Positions 56,761 through 64,000 of a stretch of 64,000 nt of DNA are shown here, piece after piece. Within the stretch, counting starts at the first letter, position 1. The number at the start of each line of letters is the position of its first letter. The notes below the pieces were generated by a model that worked only from the letters and a program-made list of their open reading frames with translations, ran no database searches and was not told the DNA's origin. Source of the DNA: Channallabes apus (Eukaryota > Chordata > Actinopteri > Siluriformes > Clariidae); the NCBI GenBank assembly GCA_030522415.1, contig CM060109.1, positions 28,944,892 to 29,008,891 of the forward strand, written 5' to 3'. The position numbers and the translations under genes were made by a program.

Positions 56761-58610
56761 TGTTATGGTATATACCCAGATGTAAATATAAACCCATACT
56801 TTTATGACAAAATGAATGAACTTCATTGAAAATTTGTTGCCTTTATTATGAATAATATTCATTTCTTTTCAAATCGATGAACATGTCTATAAATGAAAAT
56901 TCCAAAGAAATGTCAGATTTTTGCAGATTCCAGATTGGCCTCCTTATAGTTCAGTTTAAAGACAAAGATAAAAATTAGACAGAGTCTCTTGAAGCATAAC
57001 ACCAACCATAATGTCCAAAAACTTAATACAGTATTTAAGGTGTGCACAAACGGGGCATGAGATCATTTGTTAAAGGTCTTCTGGAGCTACTGCAGCTCAT
57101 GACATTCTCCTATAAATACTTTCAGATAACAAGCAATTCGCTATGAAAAGCATTTTAAATAGTGATAACCTAGAAACTATAATATCGAACTATGGAGTTG
57201 AATAGCTCATGTTTACTTATTTGGCTGTCATATGGGGAGGGGTTTGGATAGATTTTGCTTCATAAAATCAGGCTATTTAGCCCACACATACTGTAATAAC
57301 TACAGCATTTTATGACCCTATTTGCATTATATTGACCAATAAAGTATGTCAAATAAACAGGGAAGGAATTAAAAATTATAGTGCTTGAAAAAAAAACTTG
57401 CTATTAATGCTACTAATTTGGAAAGTTAAAAATCTGTAATGAGAGTCCATGCTGAGAAATGGCGCTAGTGGATTTGGTATGTTGAATTATGCGTACCACA
57501 ACTAAGTTAAAGCGGGCATGACATATGTAAGGGTGTAAGTGTGCAAATCTCATAAGTCTTTAGTTGTACTGATGGTAAGTTACATGTGTAAAACCCTCTG
57601 TACAGTGAATCCATGCAGCTCATTATGTTCTGCTATAATACATCTGACATCCTTTATACAGGAAACATAAGTTTGCTATCTTAGGCAATCCTGAATTCTA
57701 AAATTCTATGGCTCGAACACCATTGTCTTAAAGAACGTGGAATGGAATCTCTAAAGTCGAGCCAAGTGGAACAGTTAAACTAAGTGAACTGGGACAATAG
57801 GAGGAAACACGGGGAACCCAACTTGTACAGAGAGGCAACCGTCACCACATGGATGAAGTCACTGTTCAATATAGTATGAATTTTAATATGGTTAGCTCAC
57901 ATCTGGAGACAGCTGGGGCGTTATCTGTTCTTTGTAGCACAGCTTGCTAGTTGGGGGGGAAAAAATTCTCACAGTCATTGCCAGAGATATGGGATCAGGC
58001 TTTTCTGTCGTCTCACAATGCACATATTGAGACTATGCTGGTGGGTACATCTGAGGCCATCAGCAATGCATTCCTAATCTGAAATGCACCAGCCCACATC
58101 TTTTATGAATGCATATACAAAATTCTAGTGTCTCTGCACTTTTGAAAAAAAAATAAAAAATAGAACAAGCTGATCATATCACAGTGCCAAAATGCATCCA
58201 GTCTTAGCACAGTAATGATACATCTATAAAAGCAAATTTATCTTATGCATTGAATGAAAGGTAGTATTAATGATATACAATATATCCTTTGTTTGTATCA
58301 GTTTTACAGCTGTTTCCCTTGTGTGCAGGATGTCAGATACCCACATAGTTCCTATGTTTTTGTGGATTTATTTTAACACACTTCTTCTGACTTCATCTAC
58401 CCCAACCTCATCAATTATCATATATTACGAATATTTCCCATGACGTTAACTAAGCACTTTCCAGAGGCCAGGATTTATATTTTTTTACACCTAAAGATTA
58501 AGGCTAGGAGACTTGATGGAAGCTAGTTTGCAATCAAGTTTAAATATTTATTACCAACAGTAACAAAGAGTAATGACTGAGGGATTACTCATTTAACACC
58601 TCCCTCATGG
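56761..58610. other. Region without recognised features
   Basis: AT-rich, no exon-like sequence and no repeat that I can name. Confidence 0.5.
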
Positions 58611-58611
58611 A

Positions 58612-58613
<2 letters not shown>

Positions 58614-58692
<79 letters not shown>
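58614..58692. repeat. TG microsatellite
   Basis: Uninterrupted TG run of about 79 bp, directly followed by a fragment of Sushi-like LTR. Confidence 0.95.
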
Positions 58693-58696
<4 letters not shown>

Positions 58697-58731
58697 CTAT
58701 GCTTTCTGGTCACCTCTGGTTAGTTCATGAC
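58693..58731 (+). mobile_element. 39-bp 3' tip of a Sushi-like LTR
   Basis: AAAGCTATGCTTTCTGGTCA and on to GTTAGTTCATGACA match the last 40 bp of the LTRs at 26350, 36654 and 41427 with a few changes. The rest of the LTR is replaced by the TG run. Confidence 0.7.
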
Positions 58732-59330
58732 ACTGACTTTTCAACCAAGGTGTATTCCCACCTTTTTTTTTGCACACCCAACCCTGTACACTAAACTACT
58801 AAACCTTGTACTACATGGTGTATGATGACATTTATTATGGACATGTGTGGCATTTATCCAAAACACAGGTATCAATGTTATTGTAGTCATAACAGTTGAG
58901 AAAACATAGAAGTTCTTGCATTGATAATTCATAGTGAAATAGGTAGTTTGTAAGTAGTTTATAGACAGGTTATAAATGGTCGGCATGTTTTTTTGCATGG
59001 TTTGTTCAATGTGATTTATAAGTAGGTATTAACATTTCACATCTATCGTGTACTCAGTTCGTAGGGTATTACGGCTCAAGCAACCAAGAATCGCCAAGAA
59101 TTTAGGATCAGGACAATTCGGCACACTCTAGCAAAAAGTTTTGGAATGCTGGAAAAGTCCCCTTAGGGTCAACTTGTTATGCAGATAGGATCACAGCTAA
59201 GGTCAGGAGTCAGTAGACAAATGTACTGTTGCCAGTGGAAAACCCCCCAAAAGTGAGTAGAACTGAACCGTGTCGTGCCGTTCTATGCAGTGGGAAAGAG
59301 GCAAAAGGTGTGTGTGTGTTGTTTGGTCTG

Positions 59331-59500
59331 AAGGAAGCAGAAACCTTTCTGTTCCTTTGCCATAGATGGGAGATGAGAACGAGTTGGTTTCTAAGCAGCA
59401 CAGACAAACTTGGTATACACACTTGTTTGAACATAAGTAGCCATACAAAAACATTCAGATGTCCTTGCACAATTCTGGATAAATTTACCAATGGGATGGG
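59331..59500. repeat. Unit 1 of a 170-bp dispersed duplication
   Basis: From AAGGAAGCAGAAACC to ACCAATGGGATGGG; a second copy in the same orientation lies at 61645-61819. No known family recognised. Confidence 0.8.
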
Positions 59501-59899
59501 AAAAAAAACATAGGACAACATGTGCACCCACTTACACACATGCTTAGACACACACACAAGCTGTGTTTAACATTTTAGATGACATGAAATATAGGCCAGA
59601 AAAGCTCACTATGAAGAATCACTGATGGGCATGAGGGGTGTTTAGAACTCTGTGAAAATGGGAAACTTAAACCGGAAATTCTGGGAAATTTACTTGAGAA
59701 AGTGTATATACAGTACGGAAAAAGGAGAAAAGGAACTGTTAAGTTCTTAGACAGTTATGCAGTAGCCATGCTGACGTCTAAGTAAAACCATTCATCAGGT
59801 CCTTATTCTGAATGGTTTATGATGAGAAGAAACAACTACAGTACTGTCACTGACAAAAGGGCAAATGGAAATTCGAATGAACCATATGATTAGGGCATC

Positions 59900-60440
59900 C
59901 AGGTCAGAAAAGAAGTGAAAGGGCCCCAGGAGGACAATAGTTAATACAGACTAATTATGAAGATTGCCATTTCAGAAGGGTCAAATCAAGCAAAGAAAAC
60001 AACTAAGGAGATTTTCTATTACTGGAACTGTATTAAGAGCACTTCAACACATTACCCACACCTGGAAGGAGCGTGCTTGAAATGTCAAATTTTGTGAAGT
60101 TGCACGGTAAAAAAAACAACAGTAAAAACCAAAGCAATGTTTAATAGTGAAAGTAAGAGCATTTCCAAACACATAAAAAAAACCACTTACAAAATGCAAT
60201 CACAAAAAAAGGCATCAGTTTTCTAGGGTGCTTAAAGATTGGAAAAATGTCTGATGAGTTCAGATCTACCCTATTCCTGAGATATCGGTGCAGCAGGGTA
60301 AGAAATGAAGCGCATGAAGTGATATGCCCATCATGCATAATGCACACTGTACAAGCCTGTGTTTTGATCTGAGGTCTAAACTTGTTATGTGACAATAAAA
60401 TGAAGTCAGCTGTGTTATAGTGACAAGGTATGGAGAGCCG
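59900..60440. mobile_element. Decayed Tc1-like transposon
   Basis: Same block order as 42780-43602 (GCCATTTCAGAAGGGTC, CAAGCAAAGAAAACAACTAAG, AAAGATTGGAAAAATGTCTG) at nucleotide level. No reading frame remains. Confidence 0.5.
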
Positions 60441-61060
60441 CACCACGAGATGTTTTAATGATAAGAGCCCTGACGCAGGGGGTCAGTGAAACAGAAGTAG
60501 TGAGAGTGCTTATGATACGCATGGGAAGACATTCCTGTTTGGAGATGGCGTGGGATTATTAATTAGAAACTTACCGGGAAATAAAGAAAACTGAAAACAC
60601 AAAATAAACAGAGCTCCGCCGTCTACACGAGAACGGATGGGGCTCTCGAAACTGAAACAAAAAACTGAAGATCCTCTCAGGTCATTCGCCCTTACTGAGG
60701 ATTTATAGAGAACATGTTTGTGTGCTTTGCACTATAAACATAGCTAAACTGATGTGTGTCGCTCTCTCTTTCACTTTCTTTTTTTTCCTCTCTCTCCTGC
60801 CGGCGTTTTAGGGAGACAGAGGCTGGGTCTTTGCCTCTCTCAATCTCTTAAGCGTGCTCATCTTTCTTTTCTTTTCTTTTTCTTGGTCTTTGGCTCTGAT
60901 ACCTTACCGATCACCCGTAATACCAAATGATCACACAAAGTGGCCAAGGTACCAGAACCCTTATATAAACACTGATTGCCTGACAGCAGTGTTGCCTGGC
61001 AACCGCGTGTATAAATGGCTGCGTCGTTACAACCTGATTACCTGAATGCCCAGGTTGAAT
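60420..61060. promoter_or_regulatory. CpG-richer block with TATA-like motifs, candidate promoter
   Basis: CpG dinucleotides are clearly denser here than in the flanking kilobases. TATATAAG is present on the minus strand near 60960, TATAAATGG on the plus strand at 61012, and a strong minus-strand donor context CCCG|GTAAGT at about 60570. No ATG-led signal peptide in phase with exon 2 could be read. It may be the 5' region of the collagen gene or unrelated; low confidence. Confidence 0.25.
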
Positions 61061-61644
61061 GAAATTAACTTTGAATAATTTATTTAAACTGGTCTTTTTG
61101 TGGGAATAAATTTAGTGATAGCGAGATAAAGCTTCATAAAGCTCCAGCTAATTGTTTCACAAAAGGATTCATTTCTCGAGGCTTCATTTTCACACAAACC
61201 CCCCTACTGGTCAAGGAATGTAAGACGAGCAGATGTGTTTGGCTTCAAATGTCATCCATGACGTCATCCATGAGGTATTGTTTATACCATACAAGCCTCG
61301 AAATGCGCTTCACTAAATAGTTCCTGGATTTCTCTATACACACCTCAAAGCATAGGCACAGTACGTCCCATTACTAATTAAATTATTATACAACACACAT
61401 CTTTCAGGGAAGAACCCCAGGAATTTAAAGCACACTGCCCAAGGCACATAAAGTACAGAGTCAAAAATATATATGAACACCTACATAGGTTATTAATTTA
61501 ATGATGATGAAAGTCACAATATGTTTGTTCATTTGCCAACCTCTCTCAACCTGTCACAGATAATGGTAGAATACAGCTATACCAAAATAAATGGGTTTGT
61601 TTGGCAACACTCACTAGATTGACCAACACATGTACTGTAGTACA

Positions 61645-61819
61645 AAGGAAGCAGAAACTTTTCTGGTCCTTTGCCATAGATGGAAGATGAGAATGAGCTG
61701 GTTTCTAAGCAGCAGAGACAAACTTGGTACATACTGTACACTTGTTTGAACATAAGTAGCCATACAAAAACATTCAAATGTCCTTGCACAATTCTGGGTT
61801 AATTTACCAATTGGATGGG
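61645..61819. repeat. Unit 2 of a 170-bp dispersed duplication
   Basis: Direct copy of 59331-59500 with scattered substitutions and a small insertion (TACTGTACACTTG versus TACACACTTG). Ends in a G run. Confidence 0.8.
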
Positions 61820-62330
61820 GGGGGGGGGGAACACCCAACGTCCAAGACATTCAGTGCGGATCTGGGATAGACAACGGTAGATTTACACTAGTAAGTCAAG
61901 AATGTCTCTTGGATCCATTTCTTAAAAACTGCAAATACCAAGGTCAGTTCAAACAACTGTTTGTAAGTACAAGTTATTAGAAGGTATAACCACTTTGCTT
62001 AGTTCTTGGACAAAACCTAGCATTTCAATGGACAATGACCCAAACATACAATAAAGCTGAAAGTACACCTTATCTCTGAGAATCGACCTACATCATCCAA
62101 GAAACAACTGAAAACTGTTCAACACGTGCTCCAATCCAAAAAAGCTCAGTTCACCGGCATGATATTAGGTTTACAAAGAGGATTTTCATGTTTAAAAATG
62201 CAGTCGGAGATTTTATATTCATCTGATTTTTGCATTGGAATTATATAATAGCTTTGGGAAATATTTAGACTATAATACATACAAATATTACTCTATTGAC
62301 ATTCAAATTACAGTATGTCTACAGAAAAAT

Positions 62331-62331
<1 letters not shown>

Positions 62332-62364
<33 letters not shown>

Positions 62365-62402
62365 GATCGATCTATCTATCTATCCATCCATCCATCCATC
62401 TA
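62332..62402. repeat. TCTA/TCCA tetranucleotide microsatellite
   Basis: TATC units interrupted by TTTCGATCGATC, then ATCC units. Confidence 0.9.
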
Positions 62403-62409
62403 TTGGGAC

Positions 62410-64000
62410 GACCTGATAGATGTTGTATTCTCTCCTTTTTGCTATGCTTAAAATGTGTGTTTGGAGGTAATTTCTTTTTTATTCAAAAGGTAAAAATAAC
62501 CAGATGATATATTTCACAGTTCTGGAGCTCTGATGCATTCATCGACCCTTCTCTCCATAGGCAGTAACATGCAAAAAGACAGTAAAACTGATGATTTTCA
62601 GCACATGGCAAACAGATGAAAAACTATTTTAGCACATGGAGGAAAAAATCAACCACCTACAGTACTTGGCTCTGAACACAATAAGCATTAATAAAGGGAG
62701 AAAAAAAAGGCTTTAAACAAAAGATTTTAATGTTGGGACTGTGGTGTTATGTTAAAACCCAAGGTCATATTTGGAAGCACTTAAAATAGATCTGTCTTCA
62801 AAACAACAGCAGGGAGATTCTGCAACTCTCCAGTTTCTCTTTTGAACAAGTGCAGCATTTAGAATAACAACAGAGGAGGAGGAAGAGAAAAATGAGGCAG
62901 TGGCCGGTTTTTACAACAAACCCTTTGCAAAATCCTAAAACATGTTTTAACATAATAAAGATAAGTCAAAGAACCCAGGGATAGCCAAATGCATATGTCC
63001 TCAAGTGCTTTACAAATAAATTCATACACGCATTTAATTAAAGCCCCTAAATGTTTCTGTTATATGGCATGGGCAATACAGTACATGAGGTCAGCTTATG
63101 AACCACCCATAATCTGTCTGGCTCTATTTTCCCATTTTATTCTCATGGATACTGAAGAGATTTGTTCTTTACAACATTTCAAGACATTCCAGTATAGACT
63201 CCACTAGAAAACAACAGAAGACACAAAACTGGAATAAGTTTATTCTAAGCATGGTGATTACAATGTGATGGTGTCCTCTCGACATCACACTTTATATAGC
63301 GTGGACCAAAAAACCCGCCATCAGACATGATATGTCTTCCCACGATATTTCAAGCAGGATATGATGGATTCAAACGGAAAATTAAAGCATTTCTTTTTTT
63401 GGAATTGACATCATTGCCAAACCCTATTTATAGACAGTTATGTTACTGGACATAGTTGCCTAAGTGACTAAGCATCTACGTCTGGTTTCAGTCTGGCAGA
63501 AGTCTGGCTGATTCAAACTTCAGGTAAGCGCTGTGATAACAAAGCTGCACACTTTGTAATATTTTTGAAATGCATTAGATTTTCAATTCATGAGGAAACA
63601 GCCTTAATTTCCACTTGATTGATACTTTTAAACATATGAGGAGCATTGGTGTCAAACCAGGACTTGAGATGATTATTTTTTTGTGAATGAAAGCATAAAA
63701 CTACAGAAGACTTTAAATACCATAAGGTGATAAGACTTTTTGCCACAGTAAAACATTTAACCTATGCAAACCTTTTAAACAAGCCTGGATGCTTGAAAAT
63801 CGGCGAACAACTTGTTGAAAATTTGCAGAAGAGACGAATCTGTGAGACCTGCAATTATTGACAAACCCCACTTGCACATTACAAGAACTCAGCTACAGTA
63901 GGAGTTTTCTTTCCACATCCCCCATACAGTTCTGATCTTGATACAAGTGATTTCCCCATGTTTGGTTCATTAAAGGAGTTGCTAGGAGGCCAGTGTGTTA
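62410..64000. other. Region without recognised features
   Basis: No coding exon or repeat that I can support up to the window edge. Confidence 0.5.

Noticed and set aside
59203..59557. Overlapping frames on both strands at one of the 170-bp repeat units
   Set aside because: Both copies of the unit give different frames and there is no conserved protein.
60560..60650. Hydrophobic minus-strand stretch (GALFILCFQFSLF) before a GTAAGT donor, considered as the collagen signal peptide exon
   Set aside because: No in-frame ATG upstream, the donor leaves phase 1 in that frame while exon 2 needs phase 0, and the phase-0 frame contains a stop.

Overview
The window is eukaryotic and almost certainly from a ray-finned (teleost) fish. 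It has small GT-AG exons in AT-rich introns, and teleost-type L2, Tc1/mariner, hAT and tRNA-derived SINE repeats. It also has a Sushi-like chromodomain Ty3/gypsy element and many CA, TA and ATT microsatellites. No closer identification is possible from the sequence alone.

The only host gene I can support is a type IV (basement membrane) collagen alpha chain on the minus strand, from 51947 (7S domain exon) down to the stop codon at 8108. I place 51 coding exons. They sum to 4839 nt, which is 1612 residues plus a stop, and all intron phases agree. The 5' exon with the start codon and signal peptide was not found. The chain belongs to the alpha1/alpha3/alpha5 class. I favour col4a5 because the C-terminus and several NC1 residues lack alpha1-specific states, but the N-terminus resembles alpha1, so the paralogue is not certain.

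Layout: 1-2457, a plus-strand L2 LINE; 2460-6360, repeats downstream of the gene; about 6360-8107, probable 3' UTR; 8108-11000, NC1 domain exons; 11151-50466, the Gly-X-Y triple helix with short interruptions; 51891-51947, the 7S exon. Repeats fill the long introns. The 24516-32447 intron holds a scrambled pair of Sushi-like elements with a hAT insertion. The 32532-41935 intron holds an L2 and a complete Sushi-like element (36274-41427) with identical 381-bp LTRs, open gag and pol, and a 5-bp target duplication. From 52000 to 64000 I see no coding exon, only repeats and one CpG-richer block (60420-61060) that could be a promoter.

The most striking non-gene signal is in the complete Sushi-like element. 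It has a GGGAAAC heptamer followed by a stem-loop at the gag/pol overlap, supported by pairing-preserving changes in the second copy. It also has an 11-nt complementarity between the predicted RNA 5' end and the sequence just after the 5' LTR, which is a self-priming layout.
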